Shown: positions 9,001 to 14,909 of the stretch, in pieces | Layout of the letters: the number at the start of each line of letters is the position of its first letter | Numbering within the stretch: position 1 is the first letter of the stretch | Program-made: the position numbers and the translations under genes | DNA from: Candidatus Saccharimonadota bacterium | GTDB taxonomy: Bacteria > Patescibacteriota > Saccharimonadia > Saccharimonadales > JAGQNJ01 | Direction: 5' to 3' | Length of the DNA stretch: 41,415 bases | NCBI GenBank assembly: GCA_020428405.1 | Contig: JAGQMZ010000001.1 | Location: 1-41,415 of the forward strand | Notes under the pieces: model-generated | Databases searched by the model: none | Seen by the model: only the letters and a program-made list of their open reading frames with translations | What the model was told of the DNA's origin: nothing

Positions 9001-10872
9001 ACGTGTCTTTATTCGCTCCATATAAACTAATTCACCTGAAGAATTTAGCTTGTGGAGATCAGTGTAATCATCTGCGTAACCTCCTTCAAAAATTAAATTA
9101 TCATTATTGTCTATAGCAATTGATCGGGCACTATTAAAAATTTCATCATCTGGGTAATTATCTGCTACAAATTCATCAATAAAATTACCATTAAGATCAA
9201 ACTTTTGAATGCGATCATTGCCTTGGTCTAATATATAAACATTATTCTGACTATCAATTGCAATAGGTGAGTCTGAATAGAACATAAATTCACCTTGACC
9301 ACTTCCTTGCGTTCCTTGTTTTGAAACAAAATTACCATCGCTATCAAAAACTTGAACTCTATATAGATTAGGATCCATAACGTATATGTAATCGTTTCCG
9401 TTAATGTCAAAATCTCCCAAACTTTCAAACTGACCATCACCGTTTCCGTAAGATCCAAATTCGGAAATATAAGTTCCATCAGAATCAAACTTCTCTATCT
9501 TATAACCAGTTACACTAACGTATACGTTATCTTCACTATCTACTTGCAGTTTTTGCGGGTTAAATAAATGCTCGCTTGAATAATCTTCCACTGAGTCCCA
9601 AACATCAACTAAATTATTATTGGAATCAAATTTCTTTATGTTTCCATCAACAATATATTTGTTCCCTGCTGAGTCGATAGCTATATCGCGAAGAGAAGTA
9701 AAATCATTGTCACTTACTTGATTCGTAATTCCATATAACTGTGCACCGCTAGAGTCATACTTCCTAACTTTTTCTACTTCATACCCAGATGATGCAATAA
9801 TATTATTACTTCCGTCTACATCGACGGAATTTATTCCATAACTTGTTACGACTTCACTAATAAAATTACCATTGAAATCAAATTTTTGTATGTTATTTCT
9901 ACTCTCATCAGCTACATAAACATTGTTAAAGCTATCGACATATACATCTGCTGGATAGTAAAATTCTCCGTCATTTTCACCATAGGTCCCCCACTTTGTA
10001 ATAAAACTACCAGATGTGTCGAATTTTTGGATACGTTCGTTGCCACTATCAGCAACGTAAATATACCCACTACCGTCGACCGCTATTCCGCTTGCGCCCG
10101 AGAACTGACCATCACCAGAGCCACTTGAGCCCCATTTAGTTATAAAATTACCTGAGGAGTCAAATTTTTTTACCTCATACTGTATACCTCTATCAATCAC
10201 ATAAATATCACCGCTGTTATTATCAATGGCAATGGCTCGAGGTGCCTGCAGCCTACTATTACTTAACCCTATCGAAACAAGCTTAGCTAGAAAATTACCG
10301 TTGTTATCAAACTTGAATAGGCCGGCATTTTCATCTATTACCAATGCGTTATCATCCGCATCAACTGCAACACCATTAGGAGTTTTCAATTTACCTGGGT
10401 GTTCAGCTTGTCCCCATTGAGTTATATAATTTCCACTGGAGTCAAACTTAACAATATGCGCATTGTCTTCATCTGCCACAAAAATGTTACCACTTGAATC
10501 CGTCGCAACATCCGCAGGCCTATTAAGTTTACCGTTTGCCGAACCATTGTTCCCAATATAATGATTAAAATTATAGCCCTGTAAGTCATTCAAACTTGCT
10601 TGCGTAGACGAACCATAATTTGTATCGGTACCGTATTCAAAGCCAATGTCAGAGATATTCTCACCGTTTGCCGAGCCGTTTAATGTTACTGAATCAACAG
10701 AAATACTAGTTGCATCTAGTGTTGTTGCATCCGGTGGCTGTTCGCCTTCACCAAGTATAAAAGAACCAACGTATGCTAATGCAGGTAACGTCATTAATAA
10801 AATGAATGTATAGAAGACTAACCAGAATACAGGTGGCATTCTGGAAATTTGCTTCCTCATATCCTCGTCCAT
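1..10872 (-). CDS. Giant NHL/Fn3/GLUG-repeat envelope protein with C-terminal TM and HisKA-like segment (partial, 3' end outside window)
   Basis: The frame was read codon by codon from ATG 10872 to base 1 with no stop, giving at least 3,624 residues. An in-frame ATG at 10860 is an alternative start. Approximate order: hydrophobic signal/anchor 14-37 with an ALA cleavage-like site at 33; first half of an Ig/Fn3-like domain 46-91; about 11 NHL repeats 105-620; second half of that domain 653-695; Fn3 703-783; GLUG-type repeats 795-1181; three Fn3 1188-1518; GLUG 1525-1711; about six NHL 1720-2041; GLUG 2061-2648; about 12 NHL 2665-3245; GLUG-like tail 3265-3352; Pro/Thr/Ser linker 3357-3453; TM 3458-3475; H-box-like SHYIKTPLT with His3511; start of another hydrophobic segment at the edge. 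NHL blades read FDSxGN, then GIAVD, then NIYVAD. NHL, Fn3 and GLUG modules are common in surface proteins, so I infer a cell-surface binding or adhesion protein with a cytoplasmic signalling-like tail. Ligand and function are unknown. Confidence 0.9.
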   Translation of the reverse strand, partial: MDEDMRKQISRMPPVFWLVFYTFILLMTLPALAYVGSFILGEGEQPPDATTLDATSISVDSVTLNGSANGENISDIGFEYGTDTNYGSSTQASLNDLQGYNFNHYIGNNGSANGKLNRPADVATDSSGNIFVADEDNAHIVKFDSSGNYITQWGQAEHPGKLKTPNGVAVDADDNALVIDENAGLFKFDNNGNFLAKLVSIGLSNSRLQAPRAIAIDNNSGDIYVIDRGIQYEVKKFDSSGNFITKWGSSGSGDGQFSGASGIAVDGSGYIYVADSGNERIQKFDTSGSFITKWGTYGENDGEFYYPADVYVDSFNNVYVADESRNNIQKFDFNGNFISEVVTSYGINSVDVDGSNNIIASSGYEVEKVRKYDSSGAQLYGITNQVSDNDFTSLRDIAIDSAGNKYIVDGNIKKFDSNNNLVDVWDSVEDYSSEHLFNPQKLQVDSEDNVYVSVTGYKIEKFDSDGTYISEFGSYGNGDGQFESLGDFDINGNDYIYVMDPNLYRVQVFDSDGNFVSKQGTQGSGQGEFMFYSDSPIAIDSQNNVYILDQGNDRIQKFDLNGNFIDEFVADNYPDDEIFNSARSIAIDNNDNLIFEGGYADDYTDLHKLNSSGELVYMERIKTRNGYQSSFDFYQGDLYRANVGLNQIEVYSPAIRQDISGLTCEATYHFRTYATNSSGTTYGDDNTFTTADCSWTISPPQSINASPGATSITLDWEDVTGATEYFVQYKKSEDQSWINHIDNLYGTIFNSNTTIQNLEPDMQYDFKIRSQGIALSEWSSIVNSQTSTPSGATPITSCEELQGIMINPTTFTPGDTTADYALSNDIDCSASAGWTWDGMLPPSAEPYGFISIMDMGGGDGFTGTLDGQGHTISNLHQDFISFGGLAAGLFGGLNGAEISNLTLADSSLSSIVGGSLAGMAMGNSVINNVHIENTQLNISIASSQAVAGGLVGMAEPAVIITESSSNTSINVTYSTSGGLVAAGGIVGYGGGSISDTFATGDVSVDLTGGAGDEYVGAGGVVGILYGGTVDKSYSTGSVAITNSPTPVMLAGSLVGMVQAEVDSAITNSFAIGNVSISAGGLVSPGGILGGVMTVPDNPNEITITNNYYDQTTTGQPECLGGFINGNDNSILSTPAGITCTAINTDGNDGQYFFANQANPPLDQWDFTEIWRINGETPPTFLGDEPPEPIVPSAPSNLAVSSGSESSVGIEWDEPFDGFSEITDYVIEYKLSSEENWTILSGEVSVDTTATVTGLDFNENAYDVRVAAMNAVGQGEHSTITNLSKPLEPNNFTATTQTITSVDLDWNEPLSIGGAEIIDYRVEYKLSSTGTWTAFEDGVSSQTNATIEGLESSEVYDFRVFAINVFGQSSEAGIQNFEMPSVPSAPNDFEVEHGAYEVDLEINDETINGYIALPNLTWTAPNVGAPITNYIIEYRKVGVGSWESIEVNDAQAVNQFITLGIDEYISTDIESLTPEEQQAIADAMMIIFRDIYFGKEYEFRMAAENASGIGDYTETATLKLGITANDCNDLQFAMSMYTLPDDLDGFEFLGTDQITLPFGNVVLVQDIDCSDTTAWNDGEGWLPLGQLDQENSFRGTFDGNGHTITDIFVERPENDDELAGFVGHLNGGVIKNVNLSGGSVSGETPGSVAALVGEDSVIDNVHSDITVESTGENAQPGGGLVGATNSTGNIRIMNSSYSGQVNGIGGIVGVGYVGDQGLGTFNATSVEVDNFGNTYVAGQQKVQKFNSQGALVDYWGNIETGSQDPEYYQQDGKFDTDSNNQQIVIDSQNNIYVTDSYNSRIQKFNSNGEFLLKIGGDGPGISALNGSGDGNSQFNSYSLRIALDSSNNLYVLDGGNNRVQKFGSSGNYITQWGAEGYEDNQLSGAEDIYIDNSNSVYVYGDDVAYTNYKRVQKFTSDGTYIYTVGNASGEQQLFSYVDQSYFTKAGFDSSNNLYILDQGKVKIFDSSGQFVRSFTVQSDHQTISVLSDNTILVGAHNNSYSEDYSSALMKFSSTGDILDSVPLIRLDHASNINVLSSGVQILDSTDRNVLKVFNDSLDYVSQFDGGENYNLNNTQVINTEFNGVFDAGAGGAELPFSGGIVGMTIIDGEYLNDIPVLGIDGIGGFPYQIADAPAYIISDSTANVSLTGCFVVGGLVGVASGPPMEISNSSANLNLNCNTPISVGGGLVGATGTGVEIDGSNATVNITDEYSLDDSDEVGLSALGGLVGAQLTIENYMHITNSYTNGSINLESSQRVYNTAGGMVGFANTDEFIGDGLESDVDINVSSTQTTATAVGGIIGTTTGFLAIENQLEFGNLVALYDSEYSGDITVNDSLLNISGGIAGAFANSSLVADDVSFSGSISSLRGMSLAGGIAGAGFGGEVNINEVEVTGDIDVASIDFSPGESGPIPTEGFSMGVTGGLVGVMAAGDANVSKTLVTGDVSSPLIASGMFGASVGIDIDFDSILGLYDLSAESYNSIVQPGVINIANSYVAGNVSTKSISVQIPSSELENLQEEYGIEIDPEIENPEVSFNGIAGGLIGVGVNSSILNSYVSGNVATSQEESDIDIGDMIYTLMEGLEIPGHTSEQRDLLFSRVSTFAGDIFKGTAGGLIGIGVNTELESTDPDAYKIENTFVAGEVSASGVEGAVVGISPDYVFDYFSTTNGLFSAATKIATDINGNIYVADGGNNRIQKFDSEGDFIAKWGSTGEEQGQFKTPSGVAIDSQGYVYVTDKYNNRIQKFDSNGVFVTEWGSYGQLTEQFNNASDIAIDSNNNVYVADTDNFRIQKFDSNGVFITSWGSQGSEENEFEKPVYIAIDSSDNIYVSDMDNHRIQKFNSGGTLITMWGSQGGGNGELWYPHGLTIDSQGNVYVVDRYNNRIQKFDSGGNFLQVWESSRLFSKPQSITFNSNGDILIPEHNENYSANHRIQKFDSSGNFISRWGTRGSNNGEFDYPYGIVADSNNNSYVADSANHRIQKFDSSGTYLMQFGTWGSGEGELSNPNGIAQDSSGNIYVSEIDNRRIQKFDSNGNFLMTYGWGVDDGSNEFQICTSGCQEGSVGSGDGQFNSPRAIAIDSSDNMYVSDTNNSRIQKFDSNGNFITKWGSSGSEDGEFSLPQGIAVDLQNNVYVVDSYNNRVQKFDSNGDYITKWGDTTGQFNYPTSIGIFNDNVYVIENNNTPRVQQFDTDGNYISQFGFDSEGEGDFADTVSITTLGNDLLILGNTTQLGGTNVSNNVQKLDSNGEFISQWGRQGSASPDQEIHIAGEYSVQNSYFDEFRTSNQYCSTLANASVATVSNAQGVAVQPEFEFIQSPQISGCSSVNPDGSNPNYFINNTANAPLDQWDFDSIWKTEATTYPTFVGSSVDPEEPPEDDPPGGNGIPVDPPGVTDPNTPTNDPTTPGTTTPGSTNSSGNSSSTPTPSTAESNGDTVDPTAQPLSLVETLGEVLQPTDTDRPPSPLTKYIPWSILALLLAIAALMTYSTHKENQRRLAFEQLTKRFKASLEARAIYLQLTSHYIKTPLTKMQSSLELLAATSANSTGSSTSTTASSSTSTTTKALAVASSTLTIPIELIHSTQGIVKQLTTHASELLEEGQSLSGKQQANINILKNRRPLSVLSSPWFWLPASLI

Positions 10873-10899
10873 GTTAACCAACTCATAGTACTTATAAAT

Positions 10900-10905
10900 A
10901 TTATA
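10900..10905 (-). promoter_or_regulatory. Candidate -10 box for the giant gene
   Basis: A TATAAT on the minus strand lies 27 nt before ATG 10872, inside the roughly 100-bp gap after the preceding small membrane gene. No clear -35 is visible. It would give a 5' leader of about 20 nt. A GAGG lies just before the alternative ATG at 10860. Confidence 0.4.
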
Positions 10906-10974
10906 CTGTTAATGGTTATATAAATGAAGAGTTTATTCTATATTTACATAACAGCTCAAGAATTTTTTTAAAAT

Positions 10975-11457
10975 TTATTCTTTAATAACAATGCGTGTAG
11001 GTGTAAGTATGTTATCTTTTTTTGTAGAGTAGATAATTACCTCGCTACCCTTTTGAATTTCAATAATAGATAGTTCCTGATCGCCCTTGTTAACCTTTAT
11101 TGATTCGGAAAGTTCTAGTGTTTTATTACCTGAATCTGTCTTAATGGTTATTGAAGTGGAAGATACATCTTCAACCATACCTGATACAGAATTAAAAATA
11201 TTAGGTATATTTTCTAAAAGATTGGGAACGTTAGTCTTTGCACTTGCTACACCATCCTCTTTACCCTTGCTATATCCTGATTTATAGCCTAAGTAATAAG
11301 ACCCACCGACCACACCAGCAATAATCAGTACTATCAGAAAAATTTTTACGAGATTCTTTTGTTTTTTTTGTGACGGTTTTCTTGTTAAAAGTCCACCCGA
11401 AAGCACGCTCGAGTCATCTTTGTTACTTGAATTTTCGCTGGTGTTTTGATCTGCCAT
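10975..11457 (-). CDS. Single-pass membrane protein with small beta-rich extracytoplasmic domain (DUF5666-like)
   Basis: 160 residues. A polar, Ser/Asn-rich N-terminus (1-34) is followed by one TM helix (about 35-58), then a Gly/Lys-rich GYKSGYSKGKEDG stretch, then a compact beta-type domain. The domain runs from a valine-rich strand (MVEDVSSTSITIKT) through a short turn to an IKVNKGD segment and a C-terminal IVIKE strand. The layout resembles DUF5666-type small beta domains. It begins one base from the stop of the upstream gene (11459-11893), which has the same architecture, so they are tandem paralogues. It lies directly upstream of the giant surface-protein gene on the same strand, so a shared envelope role is possible but is only inferred from position. 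Specific function unknown. Confidence 0.8.
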   Translation of the reverse strand: MADQNTSENSSNKDDSSVLSGGLLTRKPSQKKQKNLVKIFLIVLIIAGVVGGSYYLGYKSGYSKGKEDGVASAKTNVPNLLENIPNIFNSVSGMVEDVSSTSITIKTDSGNKTLELSESIKVNKGDQELSIIEIQKGSEVIIYSTKKDNILTPTRIVIKE

Positions 11458-11458
11458 T

Positions 11459-11893
11459 TTATTCCTGGTTCACAATTATTCTAGCCGCAAACTCTCCATC
11501 TTCTTGAGTACTATCAAAGAATATTGATGCTCGTCCGCCTGCCTTAATGTCATTAACTGTAATTAATTTTGATTTATTGGTTATCTTAGTATCTTCTGTT
11601 ATTTTTACAGTTTCTTGTTCGCCAGTTGTAGTCTCTACAGTTATTTCAGACCCATTAACACTCACGACCTTACCGCTAGTTGATTGTGCCGGGTTTGCAA
11701 TACCTCCAAATAAATTACTAATTGCACCCACACTTTCATCCACAACCGCTTGCTTTTTACCAACATCTTTACCAAAATTATAGCCAAGTAAAAACACAGC
11801 TATCAAAAGTGCAATTTCTGCTAAGATAACAGCAGCTACATACAACTTTTTTTTACTTATTACAACCTTATCTGGCTTAGTTTCGTCGCTCAT
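11459..11893 (-). CDS. Single-pass membrane protein, tandem paralogue of the next gene (DUF5666-like)
   Basis: 144 residues: short basic N-terminus (VVISKKK), one TM helix (about 17-41), then LGYNFGKDVGKKQA, the same Gly/Lys linker type as in its neighbour. A linker of about 25 residues leads to a beta domain with the pattern GKVVSVNGSEITVET, ITEDTKI, a Gly-rich turn and a final RIIVNQE strand. This is the usual signature of DUF5666-type small beta domains. The two paralogues differ strongly in sequence, so the duplication is not recent. Upstream AT-rich sequence carries TATACT-like boxes. Function unknown. Confidence 0.8.
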   Translation of the reverse strand: MSDETKPDKVVISKKKLYVAAVILAEIALLIAVFLLGYNFGKDVGKKQAVVDESVGAISNLFGGIANPAQSTSGKVVSVNGSEITVETTTGEQETVKITEDTKITNKSKLITVNDIKAGGRASIFFDSTQEDGEFAARIIVNQE

Positions 11894-11936
11894 AATATCG
11901 TATAAAATTTAGTATACTATTTTTTTTATTATAGTC

Positions 11937-12197
11937 CTAATGTTTATCAAAAAACAATGAGATTCTGTATTTAAATAGCGGTATTGTAACGACTTTTACG
12001 TGATGAATATATGTATAACGAACATTCGGGTCAATTTGCTTTAGCGGTTCTTTGTGCCGTTTAAAATCAAGGCGAGTATACATAGCCAATGACCCAACAA
12101 CAAAAGCTACTATTATAGCCGTAATTAAAATTACACCCCCAGAAACAGAATCAGATTGGTTTTGATTAGACTGAGCAATAATGTTCAGAAATTTCAT
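11937..12197 (-). CDS. Small single-pass membrane protein, unknown function
   Basis: 86 residues. One strong TM helix (about 20-42, SGGVILITAIIVAFVVGSLA) is followed by a basic cytoplasmic-type tail rich in Lys, Arg, His and Tyr (FKRHKEPLKQ, then TYIHHVKVV). No recognised domain. The start is supported by a TAGAAT box 9 nt upstream, matching the short-leader pattern elsewhere in the window. It is the first of three consecutive small membrane genes leading into the giant surface-protein gene. The coding call rests on the coherent TM topology and fit to the gene spacing. Confidence 0.65.
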   Translation of the reverse strand: MKFLNIIAQSNQNQSDSVSGGVILITAIIVAFVVGSLAMYTRLDFKRHKEPLKQIDPNVRYTYIHHVKVVTIPLFKYRISLFFDKH

Positions 12198-12291
12198 ATG
12201 ATTTTTATTCTAGCGTACTTTAGATATGTTAGATAGTACATTACCCCCTACATAACCCACCATGTTGGTAATAATTAACAGATGTAAAATG

Positions 12292-12323
12292 AATTAATAC
12301 TATAATTAATTATAGTATTAATT
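12292..12323. repeat. Perfect 32-nt AT-rich palindrome
   Basis: The 32 bases equal their own reverse complement, with arms AATTAATACTATAATT and its complement. It lies 9 bases beyond the stop of the PNPOx-like gene. It could fold into a long A/T stem-loop in RNA or a cruciform in DNA. No clear U-run follows on the minus strand, so it is not a textbook intrinsic terminator, but ending this operon is the simplest role. Confidence 0.85.
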
Positions 12324-12332
12324 ATATAATTA

Positions 12333-12773
12333 TTATAAAAGCCATTCTTGTTTGGGATTTTTTATGTTGGACACCTCGTCAAATATTGTAAACTTTTTCG
12401 GCATAAGACAGTATAGATTGTGTTTATTAGTGCCGTTAATAAAATTATTGTGAAAATCCCTGCCCTCGTTGTACTTATTTATATATAAATTCATGACGGT
12501 ATTTATATTTTTGTAGTCGCTCACGTTTGAGGCTCTACCCTCAACGCTAATACCAATAACCGGACGCTCGGGTTTTATAACAAATGTGCCTGAAGCCTTT
12601 GGGTTATTTTTAATATTTTGACTGTGTTGTCTATCTGGCCAGCTTAGCCAGTAAACATTTAAGCTACTATCTACTACAAAATATACAGTTACTACCCACG
12701 GCTTATCACCACTAATAGTTGCCAGCTGCATAAGCCTAGCAGAGCTTAGATGCTTTTTTATTGTTTTTTGCAT
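12333..12773 (-). CDS. Pyridoxamine 5'-phosphate oxidase-like FMN-binding protein
   Basis: 146 residues with the split-barrel flavin-reductase layout: N-terminal helix, then LMQLATISGDKPWVVTVYF, where the small-residue/Pro-Trp strand pair is typical of PNPOx-like proteins. Next comes VYWLSWPDRQHSQNIKNNPKASGTF, the conserved stretch before the FMN-phosphate region, followed by an ISVEGRAS strand. Family members bind FMN, F420 or heme and reduce small substrates; the substrate here cannot be told. The ATG overlaps the stop of the preceding gene by one base (TAATG), so the two are translationally coupled. Single domain of usual length. Confidence 0.85.
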   Translation of the reverse strand: MQKTIKKHLSSARLMQLATISGDKPWVVTVYFVVDSSLNVYWLSWPDRQHSQNIKNNPKASGTFVIKPERPVIGISVEGRASNVSDYKNINTVMNLYINKYNEGRDFHNNFINGTNKHNLYCLMPKKFTIFDEVSNIKNPKQEWLL

Positions 12774-13417
12774 TATTTTTTAACGGGTTGGCGCAAGACG
12801 GTTTTTAACTTTTCTGGCGCGGAACGGCGTGGGTCGCCGTAGTAAATTTCATGATGTTTGCCATGCAATTTATAACCTTGTTCTAATGCATATTTATGAA
12901 TAGCCTCGATGTTCGGGCCTTCTGCTGAATATGGACCAACATGCATTATCTGAACAGATTTACCTTCTTTAAAATCCTCTAAGCGGGCTTTTTTATAGAT
13001 ATCTGACTTCTTTTTGATAACTAATTTATCTATAAAGTTTGTAACTATTTTATCAGTTACAAAATCTGGCATACGAAGCATTAACGTCCAACGCCACTTA
13101 TCTGGCTGATTAACGTCAAAATCTGAGTTATCGGTCATCCACCATAAAGCTTCTGGGGGAGGAACTTTAAAGTTTTGGTAACCTGGCAGTTGCTCATCAC
13201 CCCTATAAGACATCTTAATGCTATAAGCTAGACCATATAAAACCTGGAAAGCCTCTTGAAATTCAGTTACATCTTTACTGCTTCCCTCATCAGGGTCTGG
13301 CGCACCTTTGCCGTCTACCATAATGAACTGCATCTTTGGTACATCTATAATCTCTGGCTTTTTACCCGGTTTGTAAAGCTGTTTGTTTTCTTTTACGTAA
13401 TCAATTACATCACTCAT
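12773..13417 (-). CDS. GyrI-like small-molecule-binding domain protein
   Basis: 214 residues resembling stand-alone GyrI-like (SOUL/BacEffector fold) proteins: an N-terminal PEIIDVPKMQFIMVDGKGAPDP segment, an FQEAFQVLYGLAYSIKM helix, PPPEALWW, WTLMLRMPDFV, and the late VQIMHVGPYSAEGPNIEAIHKYALEQG segment diagnostic of the family. C-terminal HEIYYGDPRRS is also typical. No DNA-binding domain is attached, so this is probably a binding or hydrolase-type protein, not a transcription factor. Start is supported by a strong AAGGGGAG Shine-Dalgarno sequence 6-7 nt upstream. It is coupled to the downstream PNPOx-like gene; a shared detoxification-type role is inferred. Confidence 0.85.
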   Translation of the reverse strand: MSDVIDYVKENKQLYKPGKKPEIIDVPKMQFIMVDGKGAPDPDEGSSKDVTEFQEAFQVLYGLAYSIKMSYRGDEQLPGYQNFKVPPPEALWWMTDNSDFDVNQPDKWRWTLMLRMPDFVTDKIVTNFIDKLVIKKKSDIYKKARLEDFKEGKSVQIMHVGPYSAEGPNIEAIHKYALEQGYKLHGKHHEIYYGDPRRSAPEKLKTVLRQPVKK

Positions 13418-13461
13418 AAGTACTCCCCTTTCTATTTATATTTTATCACTAAGAACAAAAC

Positions 13462-14442
13462 TTATAGAGTCGTAAGTATTTTTGAAACCTCATCACCATT
13501 ATGTCTTATTAAGCTACGCTTGCTAGCTATGGCATCATTTTTATCAAATCTTGCTGGCTGCTCATCTATAAGATCTCTACCGATTGATTGATAGTGGGCT
13601 TTTTTAAGAGCCTTTTTATCTACCTCAACAATAAACTCATCATCACTAGCATATTTTTTTAAAATTTCTTGTGTCGGATTGTCCGTATTATAAATAACGT
13701 AATCTAATACTGGCAGCCCAATAAACCGTTCTATTTCAGAAGCATAGTCGTGAACTTTAAAATCATCTGTTTGTTTTGGTTTGGTAACTAGGTTACAAAC
13801 ATAAACAACCTTTGCCTTGGTTTTTGCCAATGCCTCACCTACCCCGTCAACAACAAGCGCCGGGGCTAGGCTACCATATAAATTACCAGGCGCAATAACC
13901 ACTACATCGGCATCTATAATTGCATCTCTTGCTTCTGGCAATATTTTACCTGGCGGATCAAGCGCAATGTTTGGACGTTTTTTACCAGCAAAATCCATAT
14001 TGCCAATTGTGAATTGCTTTTTAGTAATTTTGCCGTCCGTATCAGTCATAACCAGCTCAGATTTTTCAGTTGTTATTGGTAAGACCTGGCCGGTGATTCT
14101 TAGAGTTTCACTCGCTAACTCTACTGCCTCACTAAAGTTATTAGTCATCTTCTCCATAGCGCTGATAAAAAGGTTGCCAAAACTGTGCCCTTTAAAAGAT
14201 CCTTCTCCAAAACGATAGTTAAATAAATCTCTGGTTTTTGATGATTCGCTAAGCGCCACTAGACACTGCCGCACATCACCTGGTGGTAGTACACCTAACT
14301 CATCTCTTAATATGCCTGTCGAACCGCCATCGTCTGCCATATTAACCAGTCCGGTTATGTTTTTTGTATAATTTTTTAAGCTACTTAACAACGCAAAGCT
14401 GCCCGTTCCACCGCCGATTAATACAATTTTTTTATGACTCAT
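13462..14442 (-). CDS. yvcK: YvcK/CofD-like protein (gluconeogenesis factor family)
   Basis: 326 residues, full length for the YvcK branch. Motifs: N-terminal VLIGGGTGSFALLSSL nucleotide-binding loop, NMADDGGSTGILRDELGVLPPGD with the conserved DDGGS signature, FGNLFISAM, and VVIAPGNLYGSLAPAL. In Bacillus and related bacteria YvcK binds UDP-sugars and helps balance carbon flow into cell-wall synthesis. CofD itself transfers a lactyl-phospho group in F420 synthesis, but this length and the DDGGSTG context fit YvcK. The usual neighbours RapZ and WhiA are absent here. No good Shine-Dalgarno is visible. Together with the other wall genes in this window it fits peptidoglycan control. Confidence 0.93.
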   Translation of the reverse strand: MSHKKIVLIGGGTGSFALLSSLKNYTKNITGLVNMADDGGSTGILRDELGVLPPGDVRQCLVALSESSKTRDLFNYRFGEGSFKGHSFGNLFISAMEKMTNNFSEAVELASETLRITGQVLPITTEKSELVMTDTDGKITKKQFTIGNMDFAGKKRPNIALDPPGKILPEARDAIIDADVVVIAPGNLYGSLAPALVVDGVGEALAKTKAKVVYVCNLVTKPKQTDDFKVHDYASEIERFIGLPVLDYVIYNTDNPTQEILKKYASDDEFIVEVDKKALKKAHYQSIGRDLIDEQPARFDKNDAIASKRSLIRHNGDEVSKILTTL

Positions 14443-14456
14443 AATTTAGTTGCTGT

Positions 14457-14849
14457 CTATTTATGTTCAGCCGCTTTTATAGAAATCATATCGTAGTCAT
14501 CTAGTTCTTTGAGCATAAAGTAACCATCTACCATGACTACTTCAGTTTCATCAAATATTTCCGTAACTATACCTTGAACTATGCTAGCTCTTTTTCGCAT
14601 TATTTGCCGATAGTCGTCATCAAGAACGCTTATTTCAACTTCAGTAACACCCCCAAAGTCAAAGCTACCAACCGAAACCACCTCTGTATCAAATATGCCC
14701 ATTCCTATATTATCAGCTTTTTCGTGGGCCCTTAATGATAACGCTAAAGAATATCTGTTCCCTGGTTTTAAGTTGCCTTCGTGAACTTTCTCTAAGTATC
14801 CTTCATTAAACTCTTCTGGCGAAATTTTATGACTACCAAATTGACTCAT
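14457..14849 (-). CDS. Hypothetical cytoplasmic protein
   Basis: 130 residues when started at the ATG giving MSQFGSH. An upstream in-frame ATG at 14864 would place the start beyond a TATAAT box (14856-14861) lying only 6 nt before 14849, so the inner start is preferred. The protein is acidic with alternating beta strands: TEVEISVLDDDYRQIMRKR, IVQGIVTEIFDETEVVMVDGYFMLKEL, ending in an IKAAEH helix. No TM segment, no cysteine cluster and no family recognised. It ends 14 bases before yvcK and is likely co-transcribed with it. Confidence 0.7.
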   Translation of the reverse strand: MSQFGSHKISPEEFNEGYLEKVHEGNLKPGNRYSLALSLRAHEKADNIGMGIFDTEVVSVGSFDFGGVTEVEISVLDDDYRQIMRKRASIVQGIVTEIFDETEVVMVDGYFMLKELDDYDMISIKAAEHK

Positions 14850-14855
14850 AAATAT

Positions 14856-14861
14856 ATTATA
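14856..14861 (-). promoter_or_regulatory. -10 box (TATAAT), 6 nt before ATG 14849
   Basis: TATAAT on the minus strand, then six bases, then ATG. Transcription starting about 7 nt downstream of the box would begin at or next to the start codon, giving a leaderless mRNA. Confidence 0.6.
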
Positions 14862-14909
14862 CAACTTTTTAAGTATTTAGTACATTAGACTCTACAAACA
14901 TTATAATAG

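Noticed and set aside
1505-10420. Many short plus-strand and minus-strand frames in the first 10.9 kb
   Set aside because: They are shadows of the continuous minus-strand giant gene, whose NHL, Fn3 and GLUG motifs are clear in the other frame.
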